Below are positions 33,253 to 42,960 of a stretch of 64,000 nucleotides of DNA, piece by piece. The stretch is taken from NCBI GenBank assembly GCA_039707655.1, contig CM077665.1:292768205-292832204 (forward strand). Reading direction: 5' to 3'. The notes under the pieces were generated by a model that ran no database searches, was not told the origin of the DNA, and saw only the letters and a program-made list of their open reading frames with translations. The stretch is from Elymus sibiricus. Its lineage: Eukaryota; Streptophyta; Magnoliopsida; Poales; Poaceae. Each line of letters opens with the position of its first letter. Position 1 is the first letter of the stretch. Position numbers and translations under genes: made by a program.

Positions 33253-33625
33253 CCCTATTTTGGATACTCTAACTTAGCTAGAGGTTGGAGTTAGTTTCTA
33301 GCTCATGACTAACCCTAAACTAACTCTAGCCAAAGAGGTGTTTGGATGACATCGTTAGATTGACAATAGATGCACTTGATGGAGAGAGAAAAGTGATTTT
33401 TCAGTGAGCCCCATGAGAACTAGCTCCAATTAGCACCTCTTGGCTGGTGGGATAGAAAGGGCCCCATGAGAACTAGCTCCAATTAGCACCTCTTGGGTGG
33501 GATAGTTTTTTTTGTGTGGGTTAGATGCAACTAGCTACAATCTAACCCTCATGTTTGAATACTTTAGGGCTATTTGAGCCCTAACTAGCTCCAACTAACT
33601 CTAACCCATGGATCCAAACAGGGCC
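33253..33625. repeat. MITE-like inverted repeat
   Basis: Ends CCCTATTTTGGATAC and, inverted, GGCCCTGTTTGGATCC, with further inverted similarity inside (GGTTGGAGTTAGTTTCTAG against GGTTAGAGTTAGTTGGAGC). Superfamily unclear; no clean target-site duplication. A 53-bp tandem duplication (copies from 33408 and 33461) lies inside. Confidence 0.45.
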
Positions 33626-34769
33626 TATGTGCGTTGTGACCGATCCTCTTCGTAAGTCGACTTACAGTTTCTAAGGCAAGTGACATTAAAGTTCCATTGG
33701 TTACTAACTAAACAAACACTTAATTACATATATGTGTGGGCCTCATGGAGCGGGCGTTTGTTTTGTCAAACACTCTCTCACGTGGTCATCGGCATCGTCA
33801 CACCGACACAACATGTCCATGTGGGTCGTCAATTTGACAGGTGTCTATAGAGATGTTTATTTGACCAAGGTGCATTCTTCTTGTTGTTATATGTGTATAT
33901 ATTATACTTAGTTGATATATGCATCGACATTTCAATTCTAACAAAAAATCGAACTCATCGTACACATTGAATCCCTCCTATCGGATCGAACTATGGGCGC
34001 GCTTGGGGCTATATATGCATGGGTCGTTAACCTCAGTACGTGGCCATTCTGGTTCGAGAGACACAAATGTGGCGGCAAAAGTTGTGCGTTTGGTATTTGA
34101 AAACATCGCACAACGCTTTCATACATATGTGCGTGGGGCCATGCATGTGCGCTTGTGTTGTCTACACACACTCCCTCGCATGGTTATGGACGACATGCCA
34201 AATTTGTGGACCCATGTGGTCTATCACTTAAACCTGCCCATATATACTACAGGTTAATTTGACCAATGTAGATATAGTCCTCTCATTATTTGTTACGATA
34301 TAGTTCATGGTGAGATATGAGACAGAAGTTTGAGCGGATACATATATATAGGTCATGGTATTTGTTGGAAGCATGTGTGTGCGTGGGGCGGGGCGGGAGT
34401 GGGGAGGGGCATCACAATAGTACTACGTATACACGAAACCTATTTATGAGGTCAGGTACTACATACTGTTCAACTTTTGAGCCACATCAAAAAGTTTTGC
34501 ACGCACGAAATATCACACCACCTTAAGTAATTAGTTGAGCCACACACATGTGGTTGCGGTCTCACCCATCTTGTGAAGTTTTTGAGACGCGCCCATCAGT
34601 GGGCCCGTGCAATCTACCCTCAGAACTAAAACACGGGGGAGTGGGTGATCATGATGGATTTCTATTGGTTTTGTGTTACGGTAGGTTGAATTGCAGTTGT
34701 AGTATAAGTTTGTAAGTTCATATATATACTGAGCTACCATCCCCCCGCCGACTCGAAGGTGCGCATGTG

Positions 34770-34805
34770 TGTGTGTGTGGGCGGGGGGGGGGGGGCAGGG
34801 GGGGC
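34770..34805. repeat. (GT)n and G-run
   Basis: GTGTGTGTGTGTGGGCGG followed by a run of G; simple sequence. Confidence 0.8.
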
Positions 34806-35540
34806 ATAAGTCAACATTGCCGTGTGCTCTGCAGGACATTGTGTGTCACATGAAAGTTGTGCATTCCGTATTTGAACACCACAACAACCTTTCCATACAT
34901 ACATTTGGTCCACAAGCAGGTCTGTTTGTGCGATGACCCTAGATTTATCGTGTTTAATTTCCAATGTTGTTATATAAATGGCAGGGTAGTCTTTTTTGAA
35001 ACTTAAATAGCAGACGAGTCAAAGGAGACAACTGTGTGCGATTGTGTACGCAGTAGAATAGTAGACACGGTTCCCGCATGCTAACTGTGTGCCACGCCCG
35101 GTCCGTGGTTGTCACGTAACTACAGACCACCTTGCACCAACCCGCATAGAGAAATCTTAAACATAGTTACCCGCCTTGATCAATTTAAAAATTGATGGTT
35201 CCGCAGGTTTATCTCTTTGAATTGCACACAGGTATTATGTTCGGGCCATGTGCGATGTTTGTTCCTTCGGCGCCACTTCAAACCCTTCATAAAAATTTCA
35301 GTTTGTCCCGGCTTGTCATTCCCTCCAAGTAAAATTTAAAGTAGCCGCGGCATTTCCTCAAACACCACCTAGGCCCCTCCCACCCCCAACCCCACACAAC
35401 TCCCTCACTCAAACCCTAGCTACCTCACCGTCGCCGCCGCTGCCCCCGATCCCGCTCCGCGTTCCACAGTCAACCTCTCCTTCTCTCCCCGTCCAGGTTA
35501 CGAACCTATCTCCGTACCCTTGCCGCCCTGAATTTCTTAG

Positions 35541-38113
35541 ATGGCGCCTCCTAAACACCCCCTTCCTCACAGATCCGCACTGATCCCCACCGCAGACCAT
35601 CGCAGACTAATCCCAGCTACATTTGCAGGGGAGATCGAGGAGCGAATGGCCAAAAGGAGGTATATCGCGGCCTTTCCGATGGACGAGGCCAAGGTGGCCA
35701 CCGAGGCTGCCGGGGAAGCTGTCTACGATGATGAGGTGCCCGCAGGGATCACCGGGGAAGCTGACTATGATGACGAGGTGTCCGCCAAGGCCGTCGGGGT
35801 AGCTGACTACGATGACGAGGTGGACGCCGAGGCCGCCGGGGAAGCTGTCCACGACGACGAGGTGGCCGCCGAGGCCACCGGGGAAGCTGACTACGATGAC
35901 GAGGTGGTCTCCGAGGCCGCCGGGAAATCTAACGAATACAAGCCTGTAAGAGAGAGGGTTCCCGTATGGATGCATATCAACGCAGCCGGCTACAACGTCG
36001 AGCTCATCGACAGTGACGGCTTGTCGCGGGCTATGTCACAGGTTAAGTGGCCCTACCCTGACCCCTCGGGTTCAACCACCGTCGACCTCATGCAAGGCCC
36101 AACCGCTGATCTACTCTGCTTCGCTCTCAAGAATTTGCCTTCCTTCATCTCCATGGAGTCTCTTTTGTCATTTCTAAAGGACACGTTCTATGGCGGTGGC
36201 TCGGCATCGTCAGCTGCCAAGTCAGACCTCATCGATGACGCTGACACCGACGCCGACAACAGAACCCTATCCGTCTCTTCCAAGGGGAAAGAGCCCATCT
36301 GTGACATCAGGGAGGTCACCCTGCATCCCTGCTCTTCCAAGGGGAAGGAGCCCATCTGTGACAACAGGGAGCACACCCATAATCCGCGCTCTTCTAATGG
36401 GAATGAGCCCATCTGTGAAAGGTGAGGAAACCCATCTCATGTTAAATTACTTCACTCATGCTAAATGTCTCAAGAGCCATATATGGTTCCTGTTAAACCT
36501 GGTGCAGTTAACACGTTCACTGTTTATTTCAGTTCTTTTGCGTGTGATGTTCAGTTATACAATTTCATGTTTAAGCACCGGCTACGTTCTATGCAATTTC
36601 AACAATACAGTTGGAATGACTATTTTGGGTTGCTATCAAGCCTGTTGTAGTGAGCATATGCCTTGTTTAACTGTTTTTCCTAGCTCGGTTGTTTGTACTG
36701 GGCATATGTCCTGGTTCAATTACTATATAGTATGTCTTGTTTATTTCAGTTATTCACGTTGTGAAGTTCTATATCTGCAAGCATGCACTTTCTAGTTCAA
36801 TTTCATCATACTAGTTTCAACGGCCATATGTGGTTCCTGTTAAGCCTGGTGCCGTTAACACGCCCACTGTTTATTTTTGTTTTTTCACAATGTGATGTTC
36901 AATTATACAATTTGATGTGTAAACACGAGCTACATTCTATGGAATTTCAATAGTACCACTATGAATCACTATATTTGGTTGCTGTTAAGCTTGTTGTAGT
37001 GAGCACAAGCCTTTCCATTTTTATGTAACTATAACTAGTGTGCTTAAACGTGCACAATACCAGTTAGAATGACTATATTTGGTTGTTGTTAAGCTTGTTG
37101 TAGTGAGCACAAGTCTTTCCATTTTTATGTCACTATAACTAGTGTGCTTAAACGTGCACAATACCAGTTAGAATGACTATATTTTGTTGTTGTTAAATGC
37201 TAAGCCTATTGCAGTTAACACGCATCTCCAGTTATTATTAGCTTAGCTAGCGTGCTTAAACCTGCACACTGAAGCTATCATTTTGTGATCATGTTGTTTA
37301 CCATGCATATATTTGGTTGATGTTTAGCCTGTCAGTACTTAACATGCCTTTCGGTGTACTTACCCAGGACAATATTGGGAACAACTGTTGTTTTTCATCG
37401 ACATTAGTTTCATCACATGGCTTATATATATACTCCATCCGCCCCAAAGTATAAGATGTTAATACATCAAATATGTGAGTATTTTGGATGTAATAAGATC
37501 TTATATACTGGGACATGGAATACTGTACTACGTCATTGTGCAATTTCTGTTTACCTTCTAATACTAACTTGTTGCTTGTAGGTAACATATGTCACTGGTA
37601 AAGATCCATGTGTCGACCCTTTTTGCGTATGGGGCAATGAGATATTCATGAACCAGCACCAAGTGAGGAAACTTATAAAGGTTGTTAATAAAATGGGACA
37701 AAATATGGCAATTAAACTATTTCTTTACACCTTATCCAAGACAACAGTGAACTCCAGGATGGTAACTACGAACTCTATACCCTTCTTTTTTACTGTCCAT
37801 AATGAGTTGTTAGCTTACAAATTTACAATATGTGAATCTATTTTGTTTGTAGTGGTTCTCAAAGCAGTTTACTCAGGATTACCTCTCAAACTACATGATT
37901 GGTGGACGTGCAAACGTTAAAGTATATCTACCAGGCCACGATGACTACATACATGTCCTCATCAACACAGAGAAGGACGGGCGGTCCGCCATCACAAGGG
38001 GCTGGCCTAGAGTCGTCCGTGCATTCTGCATGGAGGAGGACACAATATGGGCATTCCACTTCACCTTGTACAACTGCCAGAGTGTCTTTCGCCTCTTCCT
38101 TTACCGTATTTAA
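35541..38113 (+). CDS. Multi-exon gene with acidic repeats and a B3-like C-terminus (captured)
   Basis: Exon 1 (35541-36421, donor AAG/GTGAGG) encodes about 293 residues: a basic N-end, five 14-residue acidic repeats of type GEADYDDEVSAKAV (residues 58-127), a conserved-looking middle (VPVWMHINAAGYNVEL, VKWPYPDPSG, LLCFALKNLPSFIS) and three SSKGKEPICD repeats. Exon 2 (37582-37761) encodes VTYVTGKDPCVDPF to TTVNSRM. Exon 3 (37853-38113) joins exon 2 in phase and encodes WFSKQFTQDYLSN, VKVYLPGHDDY, GRSAITRGWPRVVRAF, IWAFHFTLYN, LFLYRI, which follows the strand pattern of plant B3 DNA-binding domains. Exon 1 ends in phase 2 while exon 2 needs phase 0, so a middle exon or an indel is unresolved. 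It may be a DNA-binding protein; function inferred. Confidence 0.55.
35712..35921 (+). repeat. Five 42-bp coding repeats
   Basis: In-frame minisatellite encoding GEAxYDDEVxAxxx units in exon 1 of the B3-like gene. Acidic repeats like these can vary in number between alleles. Confidence 0.8.
36470..37240 (+). repeat. Intronic tandem repeats
   Basis: Two larger diverged copies (about 36475-36660 and 36825-37005: TGGTTCCTGTTAARCCTGGT, TATACAATTTSATG, GGTTGCT) and then near-identical units of about 105 bp (from about 36956, 37062 and 37170: GACTATATTTGGTTG, GTAGTGAGCACAAG, CTTAAACGTGCACAATACC). All lie between exon 1 and exon 2. Confidence 0.6.
37434..37521. mobile_element. Stowaway-like MITE
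   Basis: 88-bp AT-rich segment with inverted ends CTCCATCCGCCCCAAAGTAT and, inverted, TTCCATGTCCCAGTATAT, flanked by TA on both sides (37432-37433, 37522-37523), the target-site duplication of Tc1/Mariner-derived Stowaway MITEs. In the intron before exon 2. Confidence 0.65.
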
Positions 38114-38339
38114 TACAAGTATGCAGCCGTAGTTCATCATTATTTATCTGGTCCTAATGTAATTATTATTTCTTGATGTAATTCTTGAACATATACCTGT
38201 GAATGGAATAATGCATTGGTTGTTGAACCTATGTCTATATAAGATGGATATGAAAAATGCAATAGCCTACTATAAAATTCAAATCCTATAGAATTTTAAA
38301 TTTTGGCGATTAAAATAGCCGAAAAATAAGCTCTGTAGG

Positions 38340-39011
38340 TCATTACACCGCACACGGTTTTTAAAGCAGAACGTGTGTGATATACCTCATGATTCGAAAC
38401 GTTTCAGCGAGAGAAACCGTGTGCGACAATGCACACAGTTGCCGTCTGCAAACCGTGTGTGATGTTAGACAATATCAGAAATGGTTAAGCACACCTAAAT
38501 ATTTTGTGACAGTCTCCTTATCATACACGATTTACAATGTTTAACTGTTTGTTATGTCGTATGCATCCGACACGAGTATGACAGTTGGAGCGTTTGCGAA
38601 TCTTCGTATATCGCAAACGACGATGTAGGACAAAATGTGTGTGATTGTCTCCTTATCGTACACGCTTTACAATTATGGACTATTTGCGATTCGGCACACA
38701 TCGTAAACGGTGCGTTACAGAATTGCGCGTGCGATGTTAGAGTGATCTCACATGAGTTGCAAGGATGGGCCGTATGGGAAGGATGCCATATCTCAAACGG
38801 GTGAGAGGTGACTCTCGTTTGTGATGGATACGGAAATCCCATACGCTTCGTTTTGCTAAACGTTTGCATTCGTTGGCCACCATCGCCAACGATTTTGCGG
38901 TGTCGTGTGGGATGGACCCCCTCTATCGCCCACACAGGCAAGGCGACGGTTTACAACTACGCCGCGGAAAGGGGTTAAAAACCGTTTGTATAGCACGTCG
39001 CTGCACCAGTG
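38340..39011. repeat. Right subterminal repeats and end of the CACTA element
   Basis: CACACGGTTTTT, GTGTGTGATATACC, CCGTGTGCGACAATGC, CGTGTGTGATGTTAG, TATCGCAAACG and CACATCGTAAACGG words in both orientations, then the terminal ...CTGCACCAGTG followed by tga. Confidence 0.8.
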
Positions 39012-39400
39012 TGAGTGTACCCATTAGAGGAAGGAAAAGGTCCCATATATTCAAAACCCCAAACATCAAATGGTTCAACAACAAGTGAATAATTCATAGG
39101 CATTTCCTGATGCTTACCGACATTACAAATTCTTTGACATTCATCACAAGACAAGACAAACTTACGAGCATCCTTGAATAGAGTAGGCCAATAAAAACCA
39201 GATTGTAATACCTTGTGAGCAGTTCTATCTCCCGCATGATTTCCTTCATAGGCTTCGGAATGAAATTTCCGTAGGATTTGTTCCTGTTCATGCTCAGGTA
39301 CACAACGTCTAATAATACCATCTACTCCTTCCTTATAAAGATGTGGGTCATCCCAAAAAAATGTCTTAAAACATAGAAGAATTTTTTCTTTTGCTGGCAT
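39012..39400 (-). pseudogene. Integrase N-terminus and first core part, element H
   Basis: Minus strand from about 39400: a zinc-binding HHCC domain with its two His (HSEAYEGNHAG) and two Cys (LSCDECQRIC), then the start of the core (FDVWGFEYMGPFPSS). The first catalytic Asp, normally in GIDFMGPF, is Glu here. The frame is offset from the upstream RNase H frame by an indel near 39390 in an A/T-rich run. The coding sequence is cut at 39012 by the CACTA element and continues at 26164 in the same frame once one tga copy is discounted. Confidence 0.88.
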
Positions 39401-39807
39401 GTGAAACTAGGTGGTATATATTTAGCAACAATGTAGTTAGCATAATCAGCATACCAAGGAGTGTTTTGAGAAACATTTATTGCAGATAACTGTTCATCAG
39501 GAAAACTATCATCAATAGGTATTGGGTCATCAAGAATATTTTCTAACCTAGACAAGTTATCAGCTACGGGGTTCTCAGCTCCCTTCCTATCAGTGATATG
39601 TAAATCAAATTCTTGCAGCAAGAGAACCCACCTAATGAGTCTAGGTTTAGCATCTTTCTTTTCCATAAGATATTTTATAGCAGCATGATCGGTGTGAACA
39701 ATAACTTTGGAATTGACAATGTAGGATCTAAATTTGTCATAAGCAAACACAACTGCTAAAAATTCTTTTTCACTAGTAGCATAATTGTTTTGGGCACTGT
39801 CTAGAGT
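39322..39807 (-). pseudogene. RNase H domain, element H
   Basis: Minus strand. [38 protein letters not shown] and [18 protein letters not shown] are the standard RNase H blocks of gypsy elements (the Asp of HTDH included). The domain would degrade the RNA strand during reverse transcription. It is preceded by a TAA stop at 39805-39807 (after IHYAR) and runs into the frameshift near 39390. Confidence 0.85.
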
Positions 39808-40866
39808 TTATCTAGCATAATGGATAACATTTAATTTTTTATCAACTATTTGTCCTAGAACATCACCAACAGCATAATCACTAGCATCACACATAATTTC
39901 AAAAGGCAAGTTCCAATCCGGTGGTTGAACAATAGGTGCAGAAGTTAAGGCTTTCTTGAGTGTTTCAAAGGCTTCTACACAATCATCATCAAAAACAAAT
40001 GGAATATCCTTTTGTAAAAGATTAGTAAGAGGCCTAGAAATTTTAGAGAAGTCTTTAATAAACCTCTTATAGAAACCAGCATGACCAAGGAAACTTCGAA
40101 TACCTTTAATATCTTTAGGACATGGCATTTTCTCAATTGCATCAACTTTAGCTTTATCCACCTCAATACCTCGTTCAGATATTTTATGCCCCAAGACAAT
40201 ATCGTCATTAACCATAAAGTGGCACTTCTCCCAATTCAAGACGAGATTAGTTTGTTCACATCTCTGCAAAACTCGATCAAGGTTGCTTAAGCAATCATCA
40301 AAAGAAGTTCCGTAAACGAAAAAATCATCCATGAAAACCTCTACAATATTTTCACAAAAATCAGAGAATATAGCAGTCATACATCTTTGAAAGGTAGCAG
40401 GTGCATTGCATAAACCAAAAAGCATACGACTATAAGCATATGTTCCAAAAGGACAAGTAAAAGTGGTTTTCTCTTGATCAGACTGTGATACATGTATATG
40501 AGAGAAACCAGAATATCCATCCAGAAAACAAAAATGCGTGTTCTTAGATAATCTTTCTAGCATTTGATCAATGAAAGGCAGAGGGTAATGATCTTTTCTA
40601 GTAGCTTTATTTAATTATCTAAAATCAATTACCATCCTATAGCCAGTGACAATTCTCTGTGGAATGAGTTCATTTTTATCATTAGGAACAACGGTAATAC
40701 CTCCCTTCTTAGGGACACAATGAACGGGATTTACCCATCTACTATCAGCTATGGGATAGATTATACCTGCTTCAAGAAGCTTTAATATTTCAGTTCTTAC
40801 CACTTCCTTCATCTTAGGATTCAATCGCCGTTGGTGATCAACAACGGGTTTAGCATCAGGTTCCAT
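39808..40866 (-). pseudogene. Reverse transcriptase, element H
   Basis: Minus strand. The N-part (EILKLLEAGIIYPIADSRWV, VHCVPKKGG, RIVTGYRMVIDFR) is separated by one TAA stop at 40612-40614 (where Lys is usual after DFR) from the main part: LDGYSGFSHIHVSQSDQ, TCPFGTYAYSRMLFGLCNAPATF and VEVFMDDFFVYG, with the FMDD catalytic box kept. Downstream GHKISERGIEVDKAKVDAIE, RSFLGHAGFYKRFI and CDASDYAVG are typical of gypsy connection and early RNase H sequence. Confidence 0.9.
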
Positions 40867-40878
40867 ATTAATCTTGTG

Positions 40879-42033
40879 CTAACATAGAGTGGGACTAATG
40901 CCCATAAGATCATCAAGAGTATATCCAATTGCAGCCCGGTGCTTCCTCAGAATTTTTAATAATCTTTCTTCTTCATTATCTGAACGGGAAGCACTAATAA
41001 TAACATGATATATCCTTTTCTCATCAAGATAAGCATACTTCAAAGTGTCAGGCAATTGTTTTAATTCAAACACAGGATCACCTTTAGGTGGAGGAGGACC
41101 TCCTAGAGTTTCAGTAGGCAAATTGTGTTTTATGAGAGGCTGTTGTTCAAAGAAAACTTTATCTATTTCATTTCTTTCACGCCAGTGCATATCATTTTCG
41201 TGGTCTAGCAAATATTGTTCTAGTGGATCGGTAGGAGGAACGGCAATAGAAGCAAGACCTATTATTTCATCCTTACTAGATAGTTCTTTATTACGTGGTT
41301 GTCTACTAAACTTGGAAAAATTAAATTCATGAGACACATCACCAAAACTAACACCGACAGTTTGTTTTTCACAATCTATCTTAGCATTAACGGTGTTTAA
41401 GAAAGGTCTACCAAAGATAATAGGACAAAAGTCATCTTGTGGGGAACCAAGAACTAGAAAATCAGTAGGATATTTTATTTTCCCACTTAAGTCTTCAACA
41501 TCTCTAACAATCCCAAGTGGTGTGATGGTGTCTCTATTAGCAAGCTTAATAGTAACATCAATGTCTTCTATTTCAGCAGGTGCTATATCATTCATAATTT
41601 CTTGGTATAAGGTAAAAGGAATATCACTCACACTAGCACCCATATCACATAAACCATGATAGCAATGATCTCCTATTTTGACTGAGACAACAGGCATGCC
41701 CACTACGGGTCTATGTTTATCTTTTTCATCAGGTTTGGCAATTATAGCAGCTTCATCACAGAAGTAAATAACATGCCCATCAATATTTTCTACCAAGAGA
41801 TCTTTAACCATAGCTACACTACGTTCTACTTTAATTTGTTCAGAGGGCTTAGGTGCTTTAATATTACTTTTGCGAACCACAATCGATACCTTAGCATGTT
41901 CCTTTATCCTAACAAGGAAAGGTGTTTTTTCAATATAAGCAGTAGGCACAACTAGATAGACATTGTAAATGATGGTTTCATCCTTAACTCTTACCAGTTT
42001 TTTAACTTCTTCTTTAATAGGGGGGTGATATTT
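40879..42033 (-). pseudogene. Retropepsin and linker, element H
   Basis: Minus strand; the frame 41949-40879 is open for 356 codons. The protease block GLCDMGASVSDIPFTLY carries the catalytic Asp (D-M-G-A form), followed by LGIVRDVEDLSGKIKYPTDFLVLG and IIFGRPFLNT. After it comes a linker (LPDTLKYAYLDEKRIYHVI, LRKHRAAIGYTLDDLMGISP) that normally leads into reverse transcriptase. A TAG stop at 40876-40878 replaces the residue before HKINMEPD, and a TGA at about 42034 separates it from gag. Confidence 0.88.
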
Positions 42034-42036
42034 AAA

Positions 42037-42854
42037 TCACTTCTCCTTAGGGAGATCAACATGAGTAGCAAATGATTCACAGAAAGAGGCTACTATCTTA
42101 GAGTGAAGTCCATATTTACTGCTAAACTTGTGAAAAGCATCGGTATTCATAAAAGATTTAACACAATCAAACTCAAGGTTAATACCTGACTCATTACATT
42201 CGTTGAGTTCCACATCTTCAGAGTTGCGTTTAATTCTTTCTAAGAGATCCCACTTGAAGTCAATAGTCTTCTTCATAAAAGAACCAGTACAAGAAGTATC
42301 GAACATGGATTGATCATTATTAGAAAGCCGAGCATAAAAATTCTGAATAATAATTTCTCTCGGGAGCTCATGATTGGACATGAATATAACATGGACTTAA
42401 GCCTCCCCCAATCTAGAGCGATGCTTTCTCCTTCACGAGGCCAAAAATTATATATATAATTCCGATCACGATGAACTAGATGCATAGGATAAAACTTTTG
42501 GTGGAATTCTAATTGCAATCAATTCCAGTTCCATGATCCAATATCATCACATAGCCTATACCATGTCAGTGCTTTTACCTTCAAAGATAAAGGGAAAACC
42601 TTCTTCTTAACTTCATCTTCGGATAAACCTGCAAGCTTAAATAATCAACAAACTTCATCCACATGTATTAGATGCATATCAGGATGTTCAGTTCCATCTC
42701 CTACATATGGACTAGCTAGCAGTTGTTCTACCATACTCGAAGGAATTTCATAACCAATATTTTCAGTAGGTGCGGTAGGTTGAGGGGCAACTAATTGTGG
42801 TTCCGGTCAAGGTGAAGATACCCCGAACAAACCCCTCAAAGGATTGTTTTCCAT
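42037..42854 (-). pseudogene. Gag, element H
   Basis: Minus strand, start ATG at 42854 (MENNPLRGLFG). It includes a retrotransposon gag-type region (CRLFKLAG-like, FPLSLKxKALTWYRLCDDI, with several stops and shifts) and a readable C-terminal part (42381-42037: NHELPREIIIQNFYARLS, SCTGSFMKKTIDFKWDLLER). No intact frame covers it. Confidence 0.78.
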
Positions 42855-42930
42855 AGTAGCAAGTGACAATAAATTTCAGCACGTAGTATAAGTTTTTCCT
42901 TACCGATTTATACTTAGCAAGAGCACTTCA

Positions 42931-42949
42931 CTCCCCGGCAACAGCGCCA
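42931..42949 (-). other. Element H primer binding site (tRNA-Asp)
   Basis: Plus strand CTCCCCGGCAACAGCGCCA; on the minus strand TGGCGCTGTTGCCGGGGAG, matching the tRNA-Asp-type site with one mismatch, 11 bases from the 5' LTR. Confidence 0.85.
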
Positions 42950-42960
42950 GAAAAGAGCCT

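Larger units (their letters stand above)
32690..34965. repeat. Degenerate long direct repeats in CACTA interior
   Basis: About four diverged copies of a block containing GTTGTGCRTTNGGTATTTGA, then a CATGCAT-rich stretch, then CCCATGTGGTCTATCACTT and TTTGACCAATGTGGAT. Copies begin near 32693, 33060, 34078 and 34854. No gene. A MITE-like inverted repeat (33253-33625) lies between copies. Confidence 0.5.
26168..39011. mobile_element. CACTA (En/Spm-type) transposon, non-autonomous, with captured genes
   Basis: 12,844 bp. The left end reads CACTACTGCAGG and the right end, read inward, CACTGGTGCAGC; a 3-bp TSD tga flanks both sides (26165-26167, 39012-39014), the hallmark of CACTA elements. Arrays of TGTGCGAT and CAAACGGT/AAACTGTTTG words fill both subterminal regions. 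Inside are exonuclease-like gene copies, a small two-exon gene and a multi-exon B3-like gene. I find no CACTA transposase, so movement would have needed enzyme from elsewhere. The insertion splits integrase of element H exactly at the duplication. Confidence 0.9.

Noticed and set aside
35607..35975. Minus-strand repeat-containing ORF
   Set aside because: Antisense image of the acidic repeats in exon 1 of the B3-like gene.
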